The position numbers and the translations under genes are program-made. Shown here in pieces: positions 54,247-61,104 of a stretch of DNA of 64,000 nucleotides. Every line of letters starts with the position of its first letter. Positions within the stretch are counted from its first letter, which is position 1. The stretch spans positions 143,088-207,087 of the forward strand of contig NZ_JASCTH010000018.1 in the NCBI RefSeq assembly GCF_030009775.1, in the 5' to 3' direction. The DNA comes from Actinoplanes sandaracinus. Its GTDB lineage: Bacteria > Actinomycetota > Actinomycetes > Mycobacteriales > Micromonosporaceae. The notes beneath the pieces were generated by a model. It was not told the origin of the DNA and made no database searches. It was given only the letters and a program-made list of their open reading frames with translations.

Positions 54247-54599
54247 GGCCGTTCCGCGCCCGGCGGCAGAGTCAAGCGCGGTTTCGGTTGTGTCTTGACC
54301 GTGATCACTTCTCTATCCTCATCTTCCCCATGCGTACCGAAGCACTTCCGGCACAGGGAACGGATGGCGTCTTCAGGTCGCGTCCCGCTCGGGGAGTAGC
54401 CGTGGTCACCCATGGACTTTTCGACGACAACGTAAGGAGTGATGTCGATAGCCGCACACACGTCCAGATGATGATTCGGGTATTTAATGCGGGCCTCATT
54501 TAGCGGCAGCGAAATGAATCCGTCACGCATCGGTGCGAGCCCCGGACAATCGGGCGCATGAAAAGTCATCATCGGCGGATAATGCCTACGCTCCGGCAT
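54243..54599 (-). CDS. hypothetical element protein
   Basis: 118 residues from the ATG at 54599, which has AGGAGAG eight bases upstream. Contains two Cys pairs or singles (DCPGLAP; DVCAAIDIT; SLCRKCFG), the last a C-x2-C that may bind metal. The tail is basic and proline-rich (KTQPKPRLTLPPGAERP). No family recognised. Second-to-third in the tight leftward operon (starts 2 bp after the stop of the gene before it, ends in a 4-bp overlap). Confidence 0.65.
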   Translation of the reverse strand: MPERRHYPPMMTFHAPDCPGLAPMRDGFISLPLNEARIKYPNHHLDVCAAIDITPYVVVEKSMGDHGYSPSGTRPEDAIRSLCRKCFGTHGEDEDREVITVKTQPKPRLTLPPGAERP

Positions 54600-54601
54600 G
54601 G

Positions 54602-54877
54602 TCAATCTCTCCTAGAGCCCGTTAGCCAGCTTCCGCGAGCATTTCTGACCACCGAATGACCCCGCATAGCTTCTGCCGTTTCCGTGGAGACACGCGACAA
54701 GAAAGCGCGGAGAACTCCAAGCGACGTTTGCTCATTCAGCTTGAGATTGATCCGCCCAGTCCGCTCGTCCAGTTCAACCCCGACAATCTCAAGCGGGATG
54801 CGATCAAGCGTTACCTGAACTTCGAGGTTCAATCCTTGCGCCTGGAGCGCCGCTACCAGCTCGTCACGCGCTATCAC
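54602..54877 (-). CDS. hypothetical element protein
   Basis: 91 residues from the GTG at 54877 (GGGAGG upstream). Mixed alpha/beta: RDELVAALQAQGLNLEVQVTLDRIPLEIVGVELDERTGRINLKLNE, then a helical stretch to the basic end NARGSWLTGSRRD. No motif recognised. Member of the leftward operon; overlaps the membrane/zinc protein gene by 14 bp. Confidence 0.65.
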   Translation of the reverse strand: MIARDELVAALQAQGLNLEVQVTLDRIPLEIVGVELDERTGRINLKLNEQTSLGVLRAFLSRVSTETAEAMRGHSVVRNARGSWLTGSRRD

Positions 54878-55031
54878 GTCGCCTCCCTCCCGTAGGTAGG
54901 TAGTGGCAGGTGGGACACACGAGAAGCCCTTGACAGTGCTCGCAGCTCCGACACCATTGACTCTTGATCTTGAATACGGTCAGGCCCAGCGTGAAGCCAA
55001 GACACGGGGACACAACCGCGACGCCTAGCAC
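54864..55031 (-). CDS. small membrane protein with zinc-ribbon tail
   Basis: 55 residues from a GTG at 55031, with AAGAGGGGG just upstream. One membrane segment (GVAVVSPCLGFTLGLTVF) is followed by a four-cysteine ribbon, C-x2-C-x2-C...C-x2-C (WCRSCEHCQGLLVCPTCHYLP). The frame is open further upstream but would then overlap the divergent XRE gene. First gene of the leftward operon. Function unknown. Confidence 0.5.
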   Translation of the reverse strand: MLGVAVVSPCLGFTLGLTVFKIKSQWCRSCEHCQGLLVCPTCHYLPTGGRRRDSA

Positions 55032-55146
55032 CCCGGCCCCCTCTTGGGTGAAGATTCGTTGTGGACACAGCGTCAGCCGGTGGACAGTCGGAAGCCAGGC
55101 AGTGACTGTCTCCAACCGGCTCCAAACCGACGGCAGGGGTAGCGGC
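55032..55146. promoter_or_regulatory. divergent control region of the element
   Basis: The gap between the leftward operon and the rightward XRE gene. It contains GTGGACA twice (near 55061 and 55080) and an inverted pair GACAGT (55083-55088) / ACTGTC (55105-55110), reasonable candidates for repressor sites. No sigma-70 hexamers are convincing. Confidence 0.4.
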
Positions 55147-55941
55147 ATGAACCACCTAGGCGCGATCTTGAGGGAGGCGCGTGTCAAGGCCGGTCTATCC
55201 CTGGCCGGAATGGCGAAGCGAACCGGCTACAGCCGTTCGTACATCGGCAACATTGAGACAGGCGAACGCCAGGCGACCCCTGACGTGATACGCAAATACG
55301 AAGAGGCGTTAGGGGAAGATTTGAACCGCCGTAGCCTGCTTATGGGCAGCCTCGGCATTCTGGCCGCTGATTCAGCCGACGACACAGCAACCGCGATAGC
55401 ACATGAGGTTTCGAATGGGCGTTATGGCCTGCTGACCGAGCTGCAAACGTCGCACGCGACCGACAGAGGTATTGCCGCACTAGTCGGACGGGATGCCGCC
55501 TCTCTCGCGTCTCTCACTAAATGGAGTGGCAGGGGTAACCCGTTGTTGCGTGTAAACGCTGCCGGAATCCTGGCAAAGGTTCCGTCACCGGTCGTTGGTT
55601 CAGAGGCCGTCACGGTTCTTCGCAACGACGGACATGTGCGAGAGCTGTACGTCACAGCCGTACTTTCCCGCGTCTTGGCATTGCCGTGGAATGAGGCGGC
55701 AGGTTTCGCTACGGCCGACGGCCTCAATGAACAGCAGGTCGGCAAGCTCACCAATGAGCTTGGAAACCAATACGACGCCGGGGCTAGGTGGTGCGCTGCC
55801 GTCACTCTCTATCGCAATCGCTCCGCCAACCATGAGGCCGTTACCGGCTCACTCTTGGCCGCTCTCCGGACGGAGACTGCCACGGAGAATGTCCGCACCA
55901 TTGGGGCTGCGCTTGCAGGCGTGGACCCCTTAAAGCTATAG
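55147..55941 (+). CDS. XRE-family regulator, probable element repressor
   Basis: 264 residues from the ATG at 55147 (AGGGG upstream). N-terminal Cro/CI-type helix-turn-helix: LGAILREARVKAGLSLAGMAKRTGYSRSYIGNIETGERQATPDVIRKYEEALGE. The rest (LNRRSLLMGSLGILAADSADDTATAIAHEV on) is the helical C-terminal domain common in actinobacterial XRE proteins, which recalls but does not match TPR repeats. The divergent arrangement with the five-gene operon is that of a phage or ICE master repressor. Confidence 0.88.
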   Translation: MNHLGAILREARVKAGLSLAGMAKRTGYSRSYIGNIETGERQATPDVIRKYEEALGEDLNRRSLLMGSLGILAADSADDTATAIAHEVSNGRYGLLTELQTSHATDRGIAALVGRDAASLASLTKWSGRGNPLLRVNAAGILAKVPSPVVGSEAVTVLRNDGHVRELYVTAVLSRVLALPWNEAAGFATADGLNEQQVGKLTNELGNQYDAGARWCAAVTLYRNRSANHEAVTGSLLAALRTETATENVRTIGAALAGVDPLKL

Positions 55942-55950
55942 GGGAGAGGA

Positions 55951-56277
55951 ATGCACCTAATCAAGGTCGGCAAGGGTGACGAAGTGCTTGCCACCCTCTG
56001 GACTGCCGTCGCCGAGCTGGGAATCACCGCAGGTTCAATCACCCTCATCGGTGCTGTACAGACGGCCACGGTGTCCGTGATGAAAAAGGATGACGCACTT
56101 ACCGACTACCTTCGGACTTACGATCAGCCGCTTGAATTGAGCGGAACAGGTGAGATAGCGGATGGAAAGGTTCACTTGCACGTGACGCTCTACGGGGAGG
56201 ATTTCGTCACGGGTGGACACCTTCACAATGCCACGGTTCAGGACTTCTTTGTTCATGCCTACGTAACCCCCCTGTAG
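55951..56277 (+). CDS. PPC/DUF296-domain protein
   Basis: 108 residues. MHLIKVGKGDEVLATLWTAVAELGITAGSITLIGAVQTATVSV, then GEIADGKVHLHVTLYGEDFVTGGHLHNATVQDFFVHAYV, match the plant-and-prokaryote-conserved (PPC) domain. HLH and GGHL include candidate zinc ligands. In plants the domain accompanies AT-hook DNA-binding proteins; stand-alone bacterial copies have no settled role. It starts 9 bp after the XRE gene with GGGGAGAGG upstream, so the two are one operon, ended by a terminator. Confidence 0.88.
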   Translation: MHLIKVGKGDEVLATLWTAVAELGITAGSITLIGAVQTATVSVMKKDDALTDYLRTYDQPLELSGTGEIADGKVHLHVTLYGEDFVTGGHLHNATVQDFFVHAYVTPL

Positions 56278-56300
56278 AGACTCCGAACGACCCAAGGGAT

Positions 56301-56332
56301 GCCGGGGTACCTGCGAGTACCTCGGCTTTCTT
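56301..56332 (+). terminator. rho-independent terminator
   Basis: GCCGGGGTAC (56301-56310) pairs with GTACCTCGGC (56317-56326), with one G-U pair, a 6-nt loop and a TTTCTT tail. It closes the XRE-PPC operon 24 bp after the stop and rules out a start at 56333 for the next gene. Confidence 0.9.
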
Positions 56333-56383
56333 ATGCCGCTAGAATTGCTTTCCGTCAAACAGCGACACCACGGGGGACACATC

Positions 56384-56692
56384 GTGAGCGTGCACCGCTA
56401 CAGCACCAAAGCGGGCGATAGGTGGAGATACGTTATCAGGCCCGAACCAGGAGGTAAGCAGATCGCAAAGGGCGGCTTTCTGTCCTCGGGGGCAGCGCAG
56501 GTGGCCGAAGCCGAGTATCGGCAAACCCTGGACGGCACCAAAGAGCCGAACCAAGACACTCTCGGCGAGTTGACATTGAGTGAAATTGCGCTTCTGCGAA
56601 AGGAGGTTGCCGAGTTGCGGAATCTTGTGAAAGACAGGCTCTACGGTATCGAGAAAGCGCTAGGGGTGCGAGGCGGATCTAGCATCACTTGA
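56384..56692 (+). CDS. Arm DNA-binding-like protein with coiled coil
   Basis: 102 residues from the GTG at 56384 (GGGGG upstream; the ATG at 56333 abuts the terminator). The N-terminus VSVHRYSTKAGDRWRYVIRPEPGG followed by GGFLSSGAAQVAEAEYRQTL resembles the Arm-binding (AP2-like) domain found at the start of tyrosine integrases. No catalytic domain follows, only a helical region (LTLSEIALLRKEVAELRNLVKDRLYGIEKALG). It may be an excisionase-like or architectural DNA-binding protein. Confidence 0.65.
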   Translation: MSVHRYSTKAGDRWRYVIRPEPGGKQIAKGGFLSSGAAQVAEAEYRQTLDGTKEPNQDTLGELTLSEIALLRKEVAELRNLVKDRLYGIEKALGVRGGSSIT

Positions 56693-56767
56693 CGGCTTCT
56701 TTCTATCGACTTCGTTGGACTTCGTAGAGGCGCGGGAACACCGACGCCGTTGCGGCATCATCGACAC

Positions 56768-56938
56768 GTGGACACACGTGACCTTGCCGACGTGATCGAG
56801 ATGTTGAGTCGCCTGATCGATCGGGTGGACCGAGGGGAGCTTGACGCGCCCCCTCTCATGCTGGCCCGGTTCGCCGGTGCCAGGGATGCACTCGCCCTGT
56901 TGCCGCTGTCGGCAACCGAGAGTGACAACCGGGGTTGA
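56768..56938 (+). CDS. small helical protein
   Basis: 56 residues from the GTG at 56768; a TTG at 56750 is also open. Sequence VDTRDLADVIEMLSRLIDRVDRGEL followed by a second helix (PPLMLARFAGARDALALL) suggests a two-helix hairpin. No motif. It ends exactly where the palindrome before the recombinase gene begins. Weakly supported. Confidence 0.4.
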   Translation: MDTRDLADVIEMLSRLIDRVDRGELDAPPLMLARFAGARDALALLPLSATESDNRG

Positions 56939-56959
56939 TAGCAAACGGTCGTTTGCTAT
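56938..56959. promoter_or_regulatory. perfect 22-bp palindrome upstream of the small recombinase
   Basis: ATAGCAAACG (56938-56947), a 2-bp centre GT, then the exact complement ending at 56959. It overlaps the previous stop codon and lies 11 bp before the recombinase ATG. Size and 2-bp centre fit either a repressor operator or a serine-recombinase crossover site. Confidence 0.65.
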
Positions 56960-56970
56960 AAGGTCGGCGT

Positions 56971-57651
56971 ATGCCGAAGACGAAGACCGCCCCGCAGAAC
57001 ACCGCCGTTGCCTACCTCCGAGTCAGCACCGAGGAACAGGCCGAGTCGGGAGCGGGCATCGCTGCGCAGCGAGCGGCAATCGAGGCGGAAGCGGCACGCC
57101 GTGGATGGGTGATCGTTGGATGGCACACCGACGCCGGAGCGTCCGGTAAGTCCATGACGAAGCGGCCGGCGCTTGCCGACGCTCTAGAGGCCGTAGAGGG
57201 CGGCGAAGCGGCCACCCTGGTTGTGGCCAAGCTGGACCGCCTTTCGCGGTCCCTGGTGGACTTCGCGGCCCTTATGGAGCGTGCCCGTGGCAACGGCTGG
57301 AACCTGGTTGCCCTTGATCTTGGTATTGACCTCTCGACGCCTGCCGGTGAGTTCCTGGCGTCGGTGATGGCCTCTGCGGCGCAGTGGGAGCGCCGGATTA
57401 TTGGGCAGCGCACCCGCGAGGGGTTGGCTGCCAAGAAAGCCGCCGGGGTTCGTCTGGGCCGTCCGGCGAGCCTGCCGACGGAGGTTCGTAGCCGGATCGT
57501 GAAGGCGCACCGGGAGGGTGCCAACTACAGCGCCATTGCGCGCAGCCTGAATGCCGACAGGGTGCCGACAGCGCAAGGTGGTAAGCAGTGGTACCCGGCC
57601 ACAGTTAAGGCCGTGGTGAACTCCCAAGAGGCCGAATCCGTCGGCCAGTAA
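56971..57651 (+). CDS. small serine recombinase (resolvase/invertase type)
   Basis: 226 residues. The N-terminal resolvase catalytic domain reads AVAYLRVSTEEQAESGAGIAAQ with the nucleophile Ser19. LVVAKLDRLSRSLVDF holds active-site arginines, and the dimer helix is GEFLASVMASAAQWERRIIGQRTREGLAAKKAAG. The C-terminal DNA-binding part (GRPASLPTEVRSRIVKAHREGANYSAIARSLNADRV) is a Hin-like helix-turn-helix with an extension. Possibly an invertase, a resolvase of element multimers, or a second integrase. Confidence 0.92.
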   Translation: MPKTKTAPQNTAVAYLRVSTEEQAESGAGIAAQRAAIEAEAARRGWVIVGWHTDAGASGKSMTKRPALADALEAVEGGEAATLVVAKLDRLSRSLVDFAALMERARGNGWNLVALDLGIDLSTPAGEFLASVMASAAQWERRIIGQRTREGLAAKKAAGVRLGRPASLPTEVRSRIVKAHREGANYSAIARSLNADRVPTAQGGKQWYPATVKAVVNSQEAESVGQ

Positions 57652-57667
57652 GTACAAAGAATGGTGT

Positions 57668-57697
57668 GGAATGGCGGCTCTAATGGCCGCCAATTCC
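57668..57697 (+). terminator. hairpin after small recombinase gene
   Basis: GGAATGGCGGC pairs with GCCGCCAATTCC (one bulged base), 16 bp after the recombinase stop. No U-run. A second small CCCGG/CCGGG hairpin follows within 25 bp. Confidence 0.5.
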
Positions 57698-57812
57698 CAC
57701 AAAACCCGGAAACACTCCGGGGACACACATGGGCCTAATGCGAGGGTCCCGAGGGGAGGTTTCGGGAAAGTTTCGATCCCCCCTCACCCCTACAGGCTCA
57801 CGTCTTCACAGC

Positions 57813-58109
57813 TCACGGCCGGTTGCCCCGCCCGAAGTTGCATCGACCACAGCTAGGCCGGAGGTTGCTCAACTCGTTCATTCCCCCTTCAGATAGGGGA
57901 ACAATGTGATCGGCCGTCGTGGCTGTAACACGTCGGCATAAAGCGCATAGGGGTGATCCCTCAAGGATCACATTCCTATTCATCTGATACTGATAGTCGT
58001 AACCTCTACGACTTGCACTCAATGTGTGCCGTCGCTTCGGTTTGTGTTTGGCGCATCGGCTTGTGCCGTATGCGATCAGGGTCCTACATACGGTGCAGCT
58101 TGACTGCAA
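57813..58109 (-). CDS. HNH endonuclease-like protein
   Basis: 98 residues from a TTG at 58109 that has GGAG five bases upstream. Pattern: C-x2-C near the N-terminus (SCTVCRT), SRRGYDYQYQMNRNVIL, the second C-x2-C (CALCRRVTA), the HNH core TADHIVPLSEGGMNELSNLRPSCGRCNFGRG. This is the compact form found beside phage packaging genes, yet none is present here. It could act as a nicking or homing-type nuclease. Cytoplasmic. Confidence 0.85.
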   Translation of the reverse strand: MQSSCTVCRTLIAYGTSRCAKHKPKRRHTLSASRRGYDYQYQMNRNVILEGSPLCALCRRVTATTADHIVPLSEGGMNELSNLRPSCGRCNFGRGNRP

Positions 58110-58270
58110 TGGTTCTCCAATCCGTTCCGGCCCTTGAAGGCGCGGAACAGTGTTGTTGTGTCCGACGTGGGAACCACGGAGGTTGTTACCTCCATTAGGT
58201 CAGCAATCACCCTCATGGTGATTGGTGAGCCTTGGTAGTTCGCCGTGGTTCTTACTCCCACGTCGGCATA

Positions 58271-58376
58271 GCTCTAGCAGGAAAGCTAGAGCGGACAGTT
58301 ACATCTGATAGGTAGTTCTGAAACCGTTAGAACGGAAAGTTCTAACGGACAGGTAGAGCTGATAGGTAAACATGAA
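58271..58376. repeat. two tandem ~54-bp hairpin units
   Basis: Unit 1: GCTCTAGC-AGGAAA-GCTAGAGC (58271-58292), then CGGACAGTTACATCTGATAG. Unit 2: a 10-bp stem CCGTTAGAAC-GGAAA-GTTCTAACGG (58324-58348), then CGGACAGGTAGAGCTGATAG. The stems differ in sequence but keep the GGAAA loop and the following block, so structure is conserved. The 295-bp gap 58110-58404 holds no gene I can support. Confidence 0.75.
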
Positions 58377-58404
58377 AGGTAGTCCCCCCGCCAGAGGGGG
58401 TAAC

Positions 58405-58908
58405 TCACTTCAGTACGTCCGGCAACGCCGAACCATCATGCTCATGTCCGCAGTCAGGCACGGTCAGCCGGTACCTGTCGTTGGCCCTCCCGTTTGGCAA
58501 CGTCGGACCCTTGCCGTCCCGGTAGAGCCATCCGTCATCCCGTAAGGATGAAAGGATGTTGCTTACAGGCTCCGTCTTGCTATAGCCGCACATGGCGGCA
58601 ATCTTTGCCTGTGAAGGGTGCGCGTTCCGTCCCGTCTCGAAGTCGGCGAAACGGCTAACCATGATGGCTACCGCCTTGGGCTTCAACTCCACGTCGGGGC
58701 AGTTCATCAGAGCCCATTCCCAATCTGAACGGTTCACCGATCGGGGTGGCTTCGGGCTAGGGGTGACGGATTGGTCCGTCCCCTGGTCATCAACGTTGGC
58801 AGCCATGCCGGAAACGTCATGCACCGTCGGCACCGGAACGGGTGTCGCACGCTCGGCTAGGCATCCGTCGAACGGCATCGAGCATTCCCAGTAGTAATCC
58901 GTTCCCAC
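58405..58908 (-). CDS. HTH_36 / replication-initiator-like protein
   Basis: 167 residues if begun at the GTG 58908. The core (RSDWEWALMNCPDVELKPKAVAIMVSRFADFE; HPSQAKIAAMCGYSKTEPVSNILSSLRDDGWLYRDG) is the helix-turn-helix type found in plasmid and phage replication initiators. The same frame stays open upstream and protein-like (including ACEHGPRALVAV). A perfectly spaced AGGAG stands 6 bp before a CTG at 59085, which would give 226 residues. With iterons ~220 bp upstream of that CTG, a replication role is reasonable. The start is unresolved. Confidence 0.7.
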   Translation of the reverse strand: MGTDYYWECSMPFDGCLAERATPVPVPTVHDVSGMAANVDDQGTDQSVTPSPKPPRSVNRSDWEWALMNCPDVELKPKAVAIMVSRFADFETGRNAHPSQAKIAAMCGYSKTEPVSNILSSLRDDGWLYRDGKGPTLPNGRANDRYRLTVPDCGHEHDGSALPDVLK

Positions 58909-59301
58909 CGCGACCAGGGCGCGCGGTCCATGTTCACAAGCGGGAGGGCTTCCGTAGGCCGCTGAAACGGCCGGAGAGGCAATGGGAGTGCTGAATAGGT
59001 GACTGGTGTTGGTCGTGTCGCTTGAGGCGTCAGAAACGCTCTCAACGGGGTTACCGGCCCACGTTGCCGGATAGATTACAGACAGAGTCTTCTCCTAGGT
59101 TGATGAGACAGGATGTGCGGCAGACCTGTCGGGATGCCTGCTGGCCGAGAGAGCATAAGCCCCCGTTTACCGGTCATCTGGCAAGGTCGGAAAAACTGTA
59201 GGGCCGTCGGGGACGTGCCGTACCCCGTCGCCAGCAAAGGCGCAGGCCAAGGGGCGTGTGACGTCAGGCACAGCAAGGCCCCCGCCGATGTCGACAGGGA
59301 C

Positions 59302-59353
59302 CGTTTACACGGCTATAAGGCAGCGCAGGCCGTTTACACGCTACGTTTACACG
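59302..59353. repeat. three direct repeats CGTTTACACG (iteron-like)
   Basis: Identical 10-mers at 59302-59311, 59331-59340 and 59344-59353, in one orientation, between the Rep-like gene and the end of the integrase gene. Such iterons are typical binding sites of replication initiators or excisionases. Nothing else is evident in the 448-bp gap 58909-59356 apart from a possible N-terminal extension of the Rep-like gene. Confidence 0.75.
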
Positions 59354-59356
59354 CTG

Positions 59357-61045
59357 TCAGGCGTTGAGTTCGGCTAGCGCCTTGGCAGCTTCCTCTTCCT
59401 GACGTGCTCTAGCCTTGCGCCACTCGAAATACTCTTCGGGCGGTTCCCGCTCCCATTCAACCGGCTTACCGTCAATTGAGACGGGGTTGCCGTACCGCTC
59501 GGCGTGAGCAAACTGCCTCACGCTGATCTCCCAATAGACCTCTTGATCGATGGGCAACGGCCGCAGTCGGCCTTTTCGGTCGTAAGCGTGCACGTAGAAT
59601 TCAACCGGCGGTGCAGGATTGGAACCGGCAGGGAACACCCTCACCTCCGGCAACAGGTCACGCAGGTAGAGCCGCCTCTGCTCGATTGAGAGCGCATCAA
59701 ACTGCTCCCGGCTTGCCGAGCTATAGCGGGCCGCTAGTTCCGCCCCCTCGGCTGCCTCTGCTACCTCTTGGTCGATCTCTGCAATACGACTTTCAATCCG
59801 CTCCGTGCCGGACTCCAACTGAAAGAGCCGGATGCGCTTTCGGTTGTAAGAGTTGGTCAACTGGACAAGTTCTGTCTCAAGGTCGGCCCTCTCCTTATCA
59901 AGCGCCCCCCTGTCGATCTTCTTTCCACTATCGAGGAAGTCGGCCAGATCTTCTTTTGTCAGCAGGGAGAGCAACAGGTCTGTGATGTACTCATCAATCG
60001 GATCAGCCTTGAGGCTGACGTGTCGCTTGAGACACTTGTAGGTGCGCCGGTTCGGCGAGGGACGATTCTTACCGGCGTTCGCTACGCCAGTCTTGAGGGT
60101 GTCGCCACAGATGCCGCACTTGATGATTCCCGCACACAGATAGCGAACGTGATTGCCCGCCTTGTGTCGCGTCCGGGTAAGGACGTTCACCACGTCTTGC
60201 CAGTCGGCAAACGGGATGATCGGTTCCCAGTTCCCCGGCGTCAGGTCGTTCTTGTAACGCGCCTGATAGTCCTCGTCGGACACAGTAAGAATGCTGCTTG
60301 GCTTGTAAGCCAGCATTCCCGCAACATGCGGATTGGTTAGGGTCCACTTCACCGTCGGGAACCGGTAGGGAGTCTTCTTCTTCGGCGTGACGAAGCCACG
60401 CTCATTCCACTCACGGGCAACGCTCGCCAGGGTGCCCCCGGCCATCACGTGATTGACCGCCCACTTGATCGCGTCGGCCTCTTCCGGCACCTGCTCAAAG
60501 GTGCCCTCACTCTGGGCGTTGGTGGTGTATCGATAGCCGAACGTCCGGACACCTCTCAATGGTTGTCCGTTCGCCACTCGGAAACGGTTGGTGGACTTTT
60601 GCCGCTCCGACTTGCGCTCTACCTCTTGGCGTGCAATAGCTCCACGAATACGGGCGTTGGCACGGCCGCCCGACGACGTTAGATCTACGTCACTGCCTGC
60701 AGTGAAGAATACGGGGCAGTCGGCTGGTTGCAGGACGTCAATCAGACCCTCAAGCTCGATCGGTTGCCGGACCAGCCGGTCATCGTCACGACAGACGATG
60801 CGGACAACGTTTCCGGCCTTCACGTCGGCCAAGAGAGCTTCATACCCCTTGCGCACCTTGGAGCGGTCCGACGCTGATGACTCGTCGGCATACACCACTA
60901 CAGGTTCCGTCCACGGCTGCCGATCGACGTAGGCGCGTCCGTCGGCATCCTGTGTAGCGATCGACACAGACACCTTGGAACGCTTGGAGAGCCGAAGGTA
61001 GAGAGCCGTCCATCGGCCCTCTCTCGGCCGCTGCGAGGAGTTCAT
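59357..61045 (-). CDS. int: large serine integrase
   Basis: 562 residues from the ATG at 61045. Catalytic domain with ALYLRLSKRSKVSVSIATQ (nucleophile Ser20), then CRDDDRLVRQPIELEGLIDVL. The recombinase domain runs GVRTFGYRYTTN to RFPTVKWTLTNPHVAGMLAYK. The zinc ribbon has CGICGDTLK and YKCLKRH. A long coiled coil (ERADLETELVQLTNSYNRKRIRLFQLESG) carries the synapsis control motif. It reads inward from attR, with the start 61 bp from the core, the standard place for phage-type integrases. It would catalyse integration into the SPL-family gene; excision would need a directionality factor. Confidence 0.95.
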   Translation of the reverse strand: MNSSQRPREGRWTALYLRLSKRSKVSVSIATQDADGRAYVDRQPWTEPVVVYADESSASDRSKVRKGYEALLADVKAGNVVRIVCRDDDRLVRQPIELEGLIDVLQPADCPVFFTAGSDVDLTSSGGRANARIRGAIARQEVERKSERQKSTNRFRVANGQPLRGVRTFGYRYTTNAQSEGTFEQVPEEADAIKWAVNHVMAGGTLASVAREWNERGFVTPKKKTPYRFPTVKWTLTNPHVAGMLAYKPSSILTVSDEDYQARYKNDLTPGNWEPIIPFADWQDVVNVLTRTRHKAGNHVRYLCAGIIKCGICGDTLKTGVANAGKNRPSPNRRTYKCLKRHVSLKADPIDEYITDLLLSLLTKEDLADFLDSGKKIDRGALDKERADLETELVQLTNSYNRKRIRLFQLESGTERIESRIAEIDQEVAEAAEGAELAARYSSASREQFDALSIEQRRLYLRDLLPEVRVFPAGSNPAPPVEFYVHAYDRKGRLRPLPIDQEVYWEISVRQFAHAERYGNPVSIDGKPVEWEREPPEEYFEWRKARARQEEEAAKALAELNA

Positions 61046-61104
61046 GCCTGCATCGTGGCACGGGGCTACACTGCGACGCCAAGTGCTACGAGATTTTGTG
61101 ACAG

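Noticed and set aside
56333-56383. ATG start at 56333 for the Arm-like gene
   Set aside because: It directly abuts the U-run of a rho-independent terminator and leaves no room for a promoter or ribosome site.
59113-59367. Plus-strand open frame of 84 codons between the Rep-like and integrase genes
   Set aside because: No ribosome site, unremarkable composition, and it crosses the iterons and the integrase stop.
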